DNA from: SIG607 sp045648445
GTDB taxonomy: Bacteria > Bacillota > Clostridia > Oscillospirales > Acutalibacteraceae
NCBI GenBank assembly: GCA_045648445.1
Contig: JAZRNY010000040.1
Span: 1 to 45,900 of the forward strand
Direction of reading: 5' to 3'
DNA: 45,900 nucleotides
Shown: one piece after another, positions 18,411 to 25,647 of the stretch
Numbering within the stretch: the stretch's first letter is position 1
Layout: the number at the start of each line of letters is the position of its first letter
Notes under the pieces: model-generated
What the model saw: the letters and a program-made list of their open reading frames with translations, nothing else
Told to the model about the DNA's origin: nothing
Databases searched by the model: none
Made by a program: the position numbers and the translations under genes

Positions 18411-18439
18411 ATTGTAATATTTTCTTTTTTCTTTTTCAA
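18411..18439 (-). promoter_or_regulatory. Promoter of uvrC
   Basis: Minus strand: TTGAAA, 17 bp, TACAAT. It is back to back with the promoter of the zinc-transport genes, only 3 bp between the -35 hexamers. Confidence 0.7.
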
Positions 18440-18442
18440 GAG

Positions 18443-18471
18443 TTGATTTTTTAAGCAAAAAGGTTTAAAAT
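18443..18471 (+). promoter_or_regulatory. Promoter of the lipoprotein-znuC-znuB operon
   Basis: Plus strand: TTGATT, 17 bp, TAAAAT. The predicted start is only about ten bases before the lipoprotein ATG, leaving a very short leader. No palindromic Zur-like site was recognised. Confidence 0.65.
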
Positions 18472-18487
18472 TAGTTTGGTGAATTTT

Positions 18488-18814
18488 ATGAAGAAAATAT
18501 GTGTTTTATTTTTAATAATTATTTTTTCGCTTTTAACCGGATGCAGCGAAAAAAACGAGTTTTCTCCTCCACCCTATGCAATTATAGAAGAACCGACCGA
18601 TTATACTGTACGTACAGCAGACGGATATCGGGATTACAACTATAAAGCCGAAGAAAAAGAAATTATTTATTACGGCAATAAAAATTCTAAAACCTTTCAC
18701 TTTTCAGATTGCAAGTACGCTTTAAAAATAAGCGAATCTTCAATCATTTTTGACCGTGACAGGAACATCTTAATTTCTAAAGGCTATACCCCTTGCAGTT
18801 TTTGCACCCCTTAA
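18488..18814 (+). CDS. Small lipoprotein with Ada-like metal-binding Cys motif
   Basis: A 108-residue predicted lipoprotein. The signal peptide ends in LLTGC, so it should be anchored outside the membrane. The C-terminal half resembles the small zinc-binding fold of Ada-type domains: YYGNKNSKTFHFSDC, then GYTPCSFCTP at the very end, with a His and three Cys as possible ligands. The start is the ATG at 18488, giving the canonical KK-rich N-terminus; its ribosome-binding site is weak. It is the first gene of an operon with a zinc-type ABC transporter that lacks a substrate-binding protein, suggesting a role in metal capture. That role is inference from context and motif. Confidence 0.7.
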   Translation: MKKICVLFLIIIFSLLTGCSEKNEFSPPPYAIIEEPTDYTVRTADGYRDYNYKAEEKEIIYYGNKNSKTFHFSDCKYALKISESSIIFDRDRNILISKGYTPCSFCTP

Positions 18815-18838
18815 TTTTTACCAGAAAGGCAAATTAAT

Positions 18839-19549
18839 ATGTCGCTTATTAACTGTGAAAACTTATCCATCGGATATAAAGACAGGGTTATTCTTAAAGA
18901 CCTTAATTTCACCATTGGTGAAAACGATTATCTTTATATAATCGGTGAAAACGGTAGCGGTAAAAGTACGCTTATAAAAAGTATTCTTAAACTGTTAAAA
19001 CCGGTTTCGGGAAAAATTGAATACTGTGAAGGACTAAAATCTAAAGAAATCGGTTATCTGCCACAACAAAGTTCAATACAGCGTGACTTTCCTGCAAGTG
19101 TTGAAGAAATCGTTTTATCGGGTTCTATTAACCGTTTGGGCATCAAACCTTTTTACAGTCCCAAAAACAAAAAGAAAGCCCGTCACAATATGGAACTTAT
19201 GAAGATTGAGGACATAAAAAGCGAAAGTTATCAAAATCTTTCAGGCGGTCAACAACAACGCGTACTTTTGGCACGCGCTCTTACAAGCGGTAGTAAAGCA
19301 CTCCTTTTAGATGAACCCGTTACGGGACTTGACCCAATCGCCGCTTCCGATATGTATTCACTTATTGAAACCATTAACAAAGAATACCGAATAGCGGTAA
19401 TTATGGTTTCACACGATATGAACGCCGCCTTTAAATATGCAACCCATATTTTGCATTTAGCAAATGACGAAGTGTTTTTCGGAACCGTAGACCAATACCG
19501 AAACAGTGAAATCCACAAAAGATTTTACGGAGGCGGAATTTATGAATGA
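18839..19549 (+). CDS. znuC: Zinc/manganese ABC transporter, ATP-binding protein
   Basis: ATPase subunit of an ABC-3 family metal importer, 236 residues. Walker A is GENGSGKST near residue 37, the signature is LSGGQQQRV near 133, Walker B is ALLLDEP near 155, and the switch His follows in VSHD near 185. It overlaps the permease gene by 8 bp, so the two subunits are translationally coupled. The start follows AAAGG. The family imports Zn or Mn, and the sequence alone does not decide which. Confidence 0.85.
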   Translation: MSLINCENLSIGYKDRVILKDLNFTIGENDYLYIIGENGSGKSTLIKSILKLLKPVSGKIEYCEGLKSKEIGYLPQQSSIQRDFPASVEEIVLSGSINRLGIKPFYSPKNKKKARHNMELMKIEDIKSESYQNLSGGQQQRVLLARALTSGSKALLLDEPVTGLDPIAASDMYSLIETINKEYRIAVIMVSHDMNAAFKYATHILHLANDEVFFGTVDQYRNSEIHKRFYGGGIYE

Positions 19550-20384
19550 GTTATTAAATCTTTTATCTTACGCCTTTATACAACGCGCATTAATTGTGGG
19601 TATGCTTATTTCACTTTGTTCGGCATTACTTGGCGTCAATCTGGTTTTAAAACGTTATTCAATGATAGGCGACGGACTTTCCCACGTTGGATTCGGCGCA
19701 TTGGCTATTGCCGCCGCAGCAGGTCTTACCCCACTTCCCGTTGCTATTATAATAGTTATTATTTGTGCAATTTTACTTCTTAAAATAACAAACAACGGTA
19801 AAATAAAGGGCGATAGCGCAATTGCCGTAATATCAGCATCTGCTTTAGCAATAGGTGTAATAATCGTTTCAGTAACAGGAACAAATACCGACCTATCGAA
19901 CTATATGTTCGGCAGTATTCTTGCCATAAGCAATTTTGATGCCATTCTTACGATAATTCTTTCGGTTATAATAATTATCCTTTATATTCTTTTTTATAAC
20001 AGAATTTTTGCCATTACGTTTGATGAAGATTTTGCAAAGGCAACCGGCGTAAAGGTATCTATTTTTAATACCGTTCTTGCCATACTTACAGCCGTTACCG
20101 TTGTTATAGGAATGCGTATGATGGGCGCATTGCTTGTTTCATCACTGATTATATTTCCACCGCTATGCGCTATAAAACTTTCCAAAACCTTTAAAGGCGT
20201 TACCATTATTTCAGCACTAATATCAATTATCTCTTTTATTGTAGGATTAATCCTTTCGTATATTCTTTCCTTCCCTACGGGTGCCACAATAGTCGTTACA
20301 AATTTATTTTCACTGTCCGTCTCTATAATAATAAAAGGGATAAGCAATAAAATTAAACTTAAAAACAGTAAAAAAACTCTGTGA
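19542..20384 (+). CDS. znuB: Zinc/manganese ABC transporter, permease
   Basis: Membrane subunit of the ABC-3 importer, 280 residues, with about eight hydrophobic segments and the family-typical start of the first loops (LGVNLVLKRYSMIGDGLSHVGFG, about residues 25-50). The start is the ATG at 19542, behind GGAGGCGG within the end of znuC. An upstream in-frame start at 19506 would add a polar extension and is unlikely. The stop codon lies in the stem of the shared terminator. No substrate-binding protein gene follows; it must be encoded elsewhere or be replaced by the lipoprotein upstream. Confidence 0.85.
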   Translation: MNELLNLLSYAFIQRALIVGMLISLCSALLGVNLVLKRYSMIGDGLSHVGFGALAIAAAAGLTPLPVAIIIVIICAILLLKITNNGKIKGDSAIAVISASALAIGVIIVSVTGTNTDLSNYMFGSILAISNFDAILTIILSVIIIILYILFYNRIFAITFDEDFAKATGVKVSIFNTVLAILTAVTVVIGMRMMGALLVSSLIIFPPLCAIKLSKTFKGVTIISALISIISFIVGLILSYILSFPTGATIVVTNLFSLSVSIIIKGISNKIKLKNSKKTL

Positions 20385-20404
20385 TAATCACAGAGTTTTT
20401 TCTT
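20371..20404. terminator. Bidirectional terminator between znuB and argF
   Basis: AACTCTGTGAT/ATCACAGAGTT stem with A6 on the left and T6 on the right. It serves the convergent znuB and argF genes and overlaps both stop regions. Confidence 0.9.
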
Positions 20405-21387
20405 TATATTGTTTCAGCAATTACTGCTTTAATAGTATGCATACGATTTTCGGCTTCTTTAAACACTATTGATTTTTCGCTTTCAAAAACTTCGTCGGTA
20501 ACTTCCATAGCATCAATGCCGAATTTTTCGCCCATTTGTTTGCCTATGCCTGTTTTAAGATCGTGGAAAGCAGGTAAGCAATGCATAAATACCACGTTAT
20601 CTGCAGCGTTATCCATAAGCGCCTTATTTACCTGATAGGGTTTAAGTTCTTTAATTCGTTCTGCCCAAACTTCTTCAGGTTCACCCATAGATACCCATAC
20701 GTCAGTATAAATTACGTTAGCACCTTTGGTAGCCTTAATCGGATCGGTTTCAAATTTAAGAACGGCGCCACTTTTTTCGGCAAGTTTCATACATATGTCA
20801 ACGAGGTCTTTTGAAGGCATATATTTTTCGGGTGCGCAAGCGGTAAAGTTAAGTCCCATAAGTGCGCAACCTACCATTAAGGAATTACCCATATTGTATC
20901 TTGCATCACCCATATAAACGAAGTTTATTCCCTTTAAATATCCGAACTGTTCTTTAATGGTTAAAAAGTCGGCAAGTATTTGTGTTGGATGGAATTCGTT
21001 TGTAAGGCCGTTCCAAACGGGCACTGTTGAATATTTAGCAAGATCTTCAACGATTTCTTGACCGAAACCGCGATATTCAATACCATCGTATATACCCGAC
21101 AAAACCCTGGCAGTATCGGCTATGCTTTCTTTTTTGCCGATTTGTGAACCGCTTGGATCAAGATAGGTAGTACCTATGCCAAGGTCGTGTGCAGCAACTT
21201 CAAAACTGCAACGGGTTCTGGTACTTGTTTTTTCAAAAATTAAAGCAATATTTTTACCTCTGAATTCATCATGAAGAATTCCCGCTTTTTTCTTTGCTTT
21301 ATATTCAGCGGCTTTATCAATCAAATACATAATTTCTTCACTGCTAAAGTCAAGAAGTTTTAAAAAATCTCTGCCTTTAAAATTCAT
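20404..21387 (-). CDS. argF: Ornithine carbamoyltransferase
   Basis: Converts ornithine and carbamoyl phosphate to citrulline in arginine synthesis. The 327-residue protein shows the carbamoyl-phosphate site STRTRCSFE near residue 50, the FHPTQ motif near 135 and the ornithine-site HCLPAFHD near 270. The start at 21387 gives the usual N-terminus, after AAAGGGA. The extra eight codons upstream lack a ribosome-binding site. The gene follows argG and argH in one operon, 30 nt after argH. That placement supports the biosynthetic role over arginine degradation, although length and sequence alone cannot fully separate argF from arcB. Confidence 0.93.
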   Translation of the reverse strand: MNFKGRDFLKLLDFSSEEIMYLIDKAAEYKAKKKAGILHDEFRGKNIALIFEKTSTRTRCSFEVAAHDLGIGTTYLDPSGSQIGKKESIADTARVLSGIYDGIEYRGFGQEIVEDLAKYSTVPVWNGLTNEFHPTQILADFLTIKEQFGYLKGINFVYMGDARYNMGNSLMVGCALMGLNFTACAPEKYMPSKDLVDICMKLAEKSGAVLKFETDPIKATKGANVIYTDVWVSMGEPEEVWAERIKELKPYQVNKALMDNAADNVVFMHCLPAFHDLKTGIGKQMGEKFGIDAMEVTDEVFESEKSIVFKEAENRMHTIKAVIAETI

Positions 21388-21417
21388 AGCAATTCCCTTT
21401 CTGTAACGCAAAACTGA

Positions 21418-22794
21418 TTATTTTTTTAAAAACTCAGTAATGTATGCTATTTGTTCTTTTACCGATTCATAACCCGTTGAACCTGCAGAAATACGCTTTG
21501 CAACGCAAGTTTCAAGAGAAATTTCATTATATAAATCGTTATCGAAAAGTTCGGAGTATTCCTTATATTTTTCAATGGGTAAATTTTCAAGAACAGTACC
21601 GTTATCTATACAATATCCAACAAGGGTACCAACGTGTTTATAAGCGGTTCTAAATGGCATACCCTTTTTAACAAGATAATCTGCAAGGTCGGTAGCGTTT
21701 ATAAAACCTTTTTGAGCGGCTAAGTACATATTAGCCTTTAAAACCTTCATAGTTGCAACCATTGGCGCAAAAATGCTAAGACATTTTTTAATGGTATCAA
21801 CACTATCAAATATGGCTTCTTTATCCTCTTGCATATCTTTATTATAAGCAAGCGGCAAACCCTTAAGAGTAGTTAACAAGGCTAAAAGGTTTCCGTAAAC
21901 CCTTCCGGTTTTACCCCTAACAAGTTCTGCCATATCAGAATTTTTCTTTTGAGGCATAATACTGGAACCGGTAGTATAACTGTCATCAAGTTCAACAAAT
22001 TTAAATTCCCAACTTGACCAAAGAATTATTTCTTCAGAAAAACGGGACAGATGCATCATAGCGGTTGCAAAACAGGACATTAGTTCAATACAAAAATCTC
22101 TATCCGATACTCCGTCAATGCTGTTCATCATTATTCCGTCAAACCCAAGTCGCTGAGCCTCGAAGGTTCTATCGGTGTTATAGGTTGTACCTGCAAGGGC
22201 GCAAGAACCTATAGGAGAATAATTCATTCTTTTAACAGCATCATTAAGACGCTCAAAATCACGTTTAAACATCATAGCGTAAGCAAGTAAATGATGCGCA
22301 AATGTAATGGGTTGAGCGCGTTGGAGGTGAGTATAACCGGGCATAATTGCATCTTGATTTTCTTCTGCTTTATCTTTAATAACTTCAATAAGTTTTAAAA
22401 GAAGTCCTGCAATTTCATCACATTCGTCTCTTAAATAAAGTCTTATATCAAGAGCAACCTGGTCGTTACGACTGCGGGCGGTATGAAGTTTTTTACCGTT
22501 ATCGCCTATCCTTTTGGTTAGTTCCGATTCAATAAACATATGTATATCTTCGGCATCCATATCAAAAGGTAACACACCGTTTTCAATATCTTCAAGAATA
22601 CCGCTGAGTCCGTTTATAATATCAGCGCTTTCTTCTTTAGTAATAATGCCCTGACGTGAAAGCATCATAGCGTGAACCATAGAACCCGTAATATCCTGTT
22701 TATACATTCTTGAATCAAAATGAATGGAAGAATTAAAATCGTCAGCCTCTTTATCAAGGGCTTTATTAAATCTTCCCGCCCACATTTTATCCAT
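21418..22794 (-). CDS. argH: Argininosuccinate lyase
   Basis: Cleaves argininosuccinate to arginine and fumarate, the last step of arginine synthesis. The 458-residue protein is of usual length and carries the superfamily signature GSSIMPQKKNSD near residue 275, with the catalytic serine. Other family motifs are LHTARSRNDQVA near 105 and GYTHLQRAQP near 150. Start ATG after AGAGGTAG. It lies 19 nt after argG and 30 nt before argF in one operon. Confidence 0.97.
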   Translation of the reverse strand: MDKMWAGRFNKALDKEADDFNSSIHFDSRMYKQDITGSMVHAMMLSRQGIITKEESADIINGLSGILEDIENGVLPFDMDAEDIHMFIESELTKRIGDNGKKLHTARSRNDQVALDIRLYLRDECDEIAGLLLKLIEVIKDKAEENQDAIMPGYTHLQRAQPITFAHHLLAYAMMFKRDFERLNDAVKRMNYSPIGSCALAGTTYNTDRTFEAQRLGFDGIMMNSIDGVSDRDFCIELMSCFATAMMHLSRFSEEIILWSSWEFKFVELDDSYTTGSSIMPQKKNSDMAELVRGKTGRVYGNLLALLTTLKGLPLAYNKDMQEDKEAIFDSVDTIKKCLSIFAPMVATMKVLKANMYLAAQKGFINATDLADYLVKKGMPFRTAYKHVGTLVGYCIDNGTVLENLPIEKYKEYSELFDNDLYNEISLETCVAKRISAGSTGYESVKEQIAYITEFLKK

Positions 22795-22813
22795 TGTAAC
22801 TACCTCTAATAAA

Positions 22814-24043
22814 TTAGTCTAAATTATTCTTTTTCTTCATTTTTGCATAGACCTTGGTGGGCAGACCGTAAAGATTGATAAAGCCTGCAGATTCCTTCTG
22901 GTCATATACGTCATCCTCGTCAAATGTAGCAATTTCACTATCATAGAGAGAATATGGAGATGTAACACCTGCATTAATGATGTTACCCTTATATAGTTTA
23001 ACCTTAACGTCGCCTGTTACGGTTTTTTGAGTAGTCTTTACGAAAGCAAGAATTGCTTCGGTAAGAGGAGTAAACCAAAGAGCGTTATATACGTTTTCAG
23101 CAAGTTTTTGAGCAACAAGAGATTTATAGTGAGCAGTATCTTTATCAAGACAAATGGTCTCTAAAATCTGATGTGCTTTATAAAGAATTGCACCGCCGGG
23201 AGTTTCATAAACACCTCTGCACTTCATACCTACAAGACGGTTTTCTACTATATCAAGCAAACCGATACCGTTAGCGCCGCCAAGTTCATTAAGTTTAGAA
23301 ACAAGCGCAATACTATCCATTTCAACACCGTCAATAGCGGTAGGAATACCCTTTTCAAAGTGAATGGTTACGTATGTAGGCTTATCGGGAGCCATTTCGG
23401 GAGAAACGCCCATTTCAAGGAAACCTTCTTTATTGTATAAAGGCTCGTTAGCAGGGTCTTCAAGGTCAAGTCCTTCGTGGCTTAAATGCCAAATGTTTTT
23501 ATCTTTAGAATAGTTGGTTTCTCTGTTTATTTTAAGAGGAACGTTATGTGCCTCTGCATAATCAATTTCTTCTTCTCTGGATTTAATATCCCATTCTCTC
23601 CAAGGAGCGATAATAGGCATATCAGGAGCAAAAGCCTTGATAGCCATTTCAAATCTAACCTGATCGTTACCCTTACCGGTACAACCGTGACAAATAGCGT
23701 CAGCGCCTTCTTTAAGAGCGATTTCGGCAATACGTTTAGCAATAGGAGGACGTGCAAAAGCAGTACCTAACATATAATCTTCATAAAGAGCGCCTGCCTG
23801 AACGCAAGGGAAAACGTAATCTTCAAGAAATTCTTTGGTAAGGTCTTCAATGTAAATTTTAGAAGCACCGGTTTTGATAGCCTTTTCCTCAAGTCCTTCA
23901 AGTTCACTTGCCTGTCCTACGTTACCGGAAACCGCAATAATTTCGGGATTGTTATAGTTTTCCTTTAACCAAGGAATAATAATAGAAGTATCAAGACCGC
24001 CCGAATAAGCCAATACTACCTTTTTAATTTTACTTTTATCCAT
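22814..24043 (-). CDS. argG: Argininosuccinate synthase
   Basis: ATP-dependent condensation of citrulline and aspartate. The 409-residue protein starts with MDKSKIKKVVLAYSGGLDTS, holding the PP-loop SGGLDTS at residues about 14-20. Family motifs include CHGCTGKGNDQVRFE near residue 115. The ATG at 24043 follows GGAGGAAA; the listed upstream extension of eight codons has no ribosome-binding site. It is the first gene of argG-argH-argF behind a strong promoter. Confidence 0.97.
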   Translation of the reverse strand: MDKSKIKKVVLAYSGGLDTSIIIPWLKENYNNPEIIAVSGNVGQASELEGLEEKAIKTGASKIYIEDLTKEFLEDYVFPCVQAGALYEDYMLGTAFARPPIAKRIAEIALKEGADAICHGCTGKGNDQVRFEMAIKAFAPDMPIIAPWREWDIKSREEEIDYAEAHNVPLKINRETNYSKDKNIWHLSHEGLDLEDPANEPLYNKEGFLEMGVSPEMAPDKPTYVTIHFEKGIPTAIDGVEMDSIALVSKLNELGGANGIGLLDIVENRLVGMKCRGVYETPGGAILYKAHQILETICLDKDTAHYKSLVAQKLAENVYNALWFTPLTEAILAFVKTTQKTVTGDVKVKLYKGNIINAGVTSPYSLYDSEIATFDEDDVYDQKESAGFINLYGLPTKVYAKMKKKNNLD

Positions 24044-24081
24044 TTTAATTTCCTCCAATAAATTCATAAATCATTATTGCT

Positions 24082-24110
24082 ATTATAACACCGCTTGTAT
24101 AAATATGCAA
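24082..24110 (-). promoter_or_regulatory. Promoter of argG-argH-argF
   Basis: Minus strand: TTGCAT, 17 bp, TATAAT, with a start about 35 nt before argG. No clear T-box or ARG box overlaps it. The stretch 24111-24238 upstream holds no gene, only AT-rich sequence and a palindrome at 24222-24236 (TGCATA-TTT-TATGCA) of uncertain meaning. Confidence 0.75.
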
Positions 24111-24289
24111 GGTTTTTAGCAGGAAATTTGCACATTTTTTCTAAATACTAATTTTACTACAATTCACTACAATTTCCCTATATGTTATTTGTAGGTTTTG
24201 ACCGAATATTTATGAATATTATGCATATTTTATGCAATAAAAAATAAGTCGGATATGCGTTGTACCCGTAAGGACAGTAATTGAATATT

Positions 24290-24318
24290 TTGATTTATTA
24301 TATATGTTATTATACAAT
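24290..24318 (+). promoter_or_regulatory. Plus-strand promoter inside element 2
   Basis: TTGATT, 17 bp, TACAAT. It would fire a transcript of only about 60 nt, up to the hairpin terminator at 24351-24385. No start codon with a ribosome-binding site lies between them. Confidence 0.45.
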
Positions 24319-24350
24319 AAACTCAATAAATAATTGCTTTTATAAATTGT

Positions 24351-24385
24351 AATATCCCATTGGATTTTCCAATGGGATATTTTTA
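24351..24385 (+). terminator. Hairpin terminator inside element 2
   Basis: Perfect 14-bp stem (24351-24364 with 24368-24381) with a TTT loop and a T5 run on the plus strand. On the minus strand the U run is poor, though it may still act as 3' end of the lipoprotein mRNA, whose stop is 26 nt away. Confidence 0.7.
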
Positions 24386-24406
24386 GTTAAAATACTTTAT
24401 AATTAT

Positions 24407-25249
24407 TTAGTTTATAATATAATCAATCAATATAGCCATATCATGTTCGTGTCCACTGCCTAACCAAGGATCGCAGATCATGGAAACAGAAACAGTTCCT
24501 GATTTTATTTTTTCAAATAACTCTGCAAATTTTTCGTTTTTCCTACTTGCGTATATGTACCAACTATCAAAAACCCCACCAGCAGTAGGAGTTACTCGTA
24601 TACAGTAGTATAGCGGTTCCCAATTAGAAAAAGTCCAATTATAATAATCGTCTAATACTGCTGTACCTTCTATATAAAAATCATCACCCAAATATGAATA
24701 TTTATCGTATTTAAATTCGCTTACAGATGGTAAATCTGCAATTTTTTCTTTCCACAAAGTCTTTTCTTTGAGCTCATTGTAGGTGTCTACATATATCTGT
24801 GGCGGTGCTAAATTAATATCAGTTTCTTTAAAATAATATATATCGTTTTTTTCAACTTCTCTTAGTTGTAGACTTCCGTATTTATCTTCATATATGTACA
24901 ATAACCAGCCATCACAATTTATAGTTCCTTTTTTTATATTGTATGTTATGTTTCCTGTGGTTAGCGTTGCATCATTTGTTATTTCCTTATCAGTATTTTC
25001 ATCCCAAAGTTGTTTTTCACCTGATAAATTTTTATCTACTATGTCTTGCAATAAAAATTCAGAACAATTATACTTTGAAAAATTTTTTCCATCTAATACT
25101 AATACAATATCGTTATAATATGACCGCCATGTTCCAAATACATCTTTAATCATTAATGTTTCGTCATCATATTTCTTAGCATCCGAACATCCAGATAAAA
25201 CAAATATGAAGACACCTACCAATACCAATGCCAAAAGTCTTTTTTTCAT
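24407..25249 (-). CDS. Cargo lipoprotein of element 2, unknown function
   Basis: A 280-residue predicted lipoprotein. The start is the ATG at 25249 after GGAGGAAG; the longer reading frame upstream runs through a terminator hairpin and is not used. The signal peptide ends in LSGC near residue 21, so the protein should sit on the outer membrane face. The mature part is rich in Tyr, Trp, Asp and Asn and looks like a beta-rich extracellular domain, with FGTWRSYYNDI early and GGVFDSWYIYAS late. No family was recognised. It is monocistronic, transcribed from 25444-25472 through a structured leader ending in a terminator. Function is not inferable. Confidence 0.75.
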   Translation of the reverse strand: MKKRLLALVLVGVFIFVLSGCSDAKKYDDETLMIKDVFGTWRSYYNDIVLVLDGKNFSKYNCSEFLLQDIVDKNLSGEKQLWDENTDKEITNDATLTTGNITYNIKKGTINCDGWLLYIYEDKYGSLQLREVEKNDIYYFKETDINLAPPQIYVDTYNELKEKTLWKEKIADLPSVSEFKYDKYSYLGDDFYIEGTAVLDDYYNWTFSNWEPLYYCIRVTPTAGGVFDSWYIYASRKNEKFAELFEKIKSGTVSVSMICDPWLGSGHEHDMAILIDYIIN

Positions 25250-25265
25250 AATTTTACTTCCTCCT

Positions 25266-25441
25266 AAAAATAAAAAAGTGTGTGCAACCGAAGTTACACA
25301 CACCGAAAAATGCGGAACTTCGTTTTGCTACCACACAAAATTCCTACACTTCACAGAAGATGCGAAAATAGAAGTTCGCATTTTTACCAAAATAAAAATA
25401 CAACTTCTGCAAAATGTCATATTGAATTTTGTGTGGTAAGC
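25266..25441 (-). promoter_or_regulatory. Switch-like structured leader with terminator and antiterminator
   Basis: The predicted transcript starts near 25437 at one arm of a 17-bp inverted repeat (25424-25441 with 25327-25343, one bulge). This encloses inner hairpins: CAGAAG/CTTCTG around ATGCGAA/TTCGCAT. Next comes a Rho-independent terminator with UUCG tetraloop (stem 25278-25303, U run 25266-25277) just before the ribosome-binding site. CGAAGTT at 25316-25322 (minus strand) can pair with AACTTCG at 25289-25295, which would break the terminator. AGAAGTT and AACTTCT further upstream offer competing pairings. The layout fits a riboswitch or other attenuator. No known class was recognised. 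Confidence 0.55.
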
Positions 25442-25443
25442 AC

Positions 25444-25472
25444 ATTTTATCACAATTTTTTTGAAATGTAAA
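25444..25472 (-). promoter_or_regulatory. Promoter of the element 2 lipoprotein gene
   Basis: Minus strand: TTTACA, 17 bp, TAAAAT. The predicted start coincides with the first arm of the long inverted repeat in the leader. Confidence 0.6.
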
Positions 25473-25496
25473 GAGATTTATATTTTTGAGATTGGT

Positions 25497-25614
25497 AAAA
25501 GGGTTTTAGGTTCTCCTAACAAGTGACATTTGGGCGTCCAAATGTCCTGCTTGTTACGGTATAAGACAAAATTAAGAGCTGTGTAGAAATTTTCTACACA
25601 GCTCTTTTACTGTC
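25497..25614 (+). ncRNA. 118-nt structured module, copy B
   Basis: Second copy of the module at 16222-16339, about 80% identical by eye. The middle hairpin is perfect here (GACATTTGG/CCAAATGTC inside AACAAG/CTTGTT). The last hairpin AAGAGCTGTGTAGAA pairs perfectly with its partner and ends in TTTTACTGTC, which runs straight into the right end motif of element 2. The adjacent gene is on the other strand, so the module is not simply its 3' untranslated region. Confidence 0.55.
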
Positions 25615-25647
25615 CTTTAGAGTACGCCTCATATCTCCGACTTATTT

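Noticed and set aside
25250..25303. Longer N-terminus of the element 2 lipoprotein
   Set aside because: The extension would be translated through the terminator hairpin and would bury the signal peptide; the ATG at 25249 has a strong ribosome-binding site.
25206..25439. Plus-strand reading frame upstream of the element 2 lipoprotein
   Set aside because: It overlaps the structured leader and signal peptide region of the minus-strand gene and has no ribosome-binding site.
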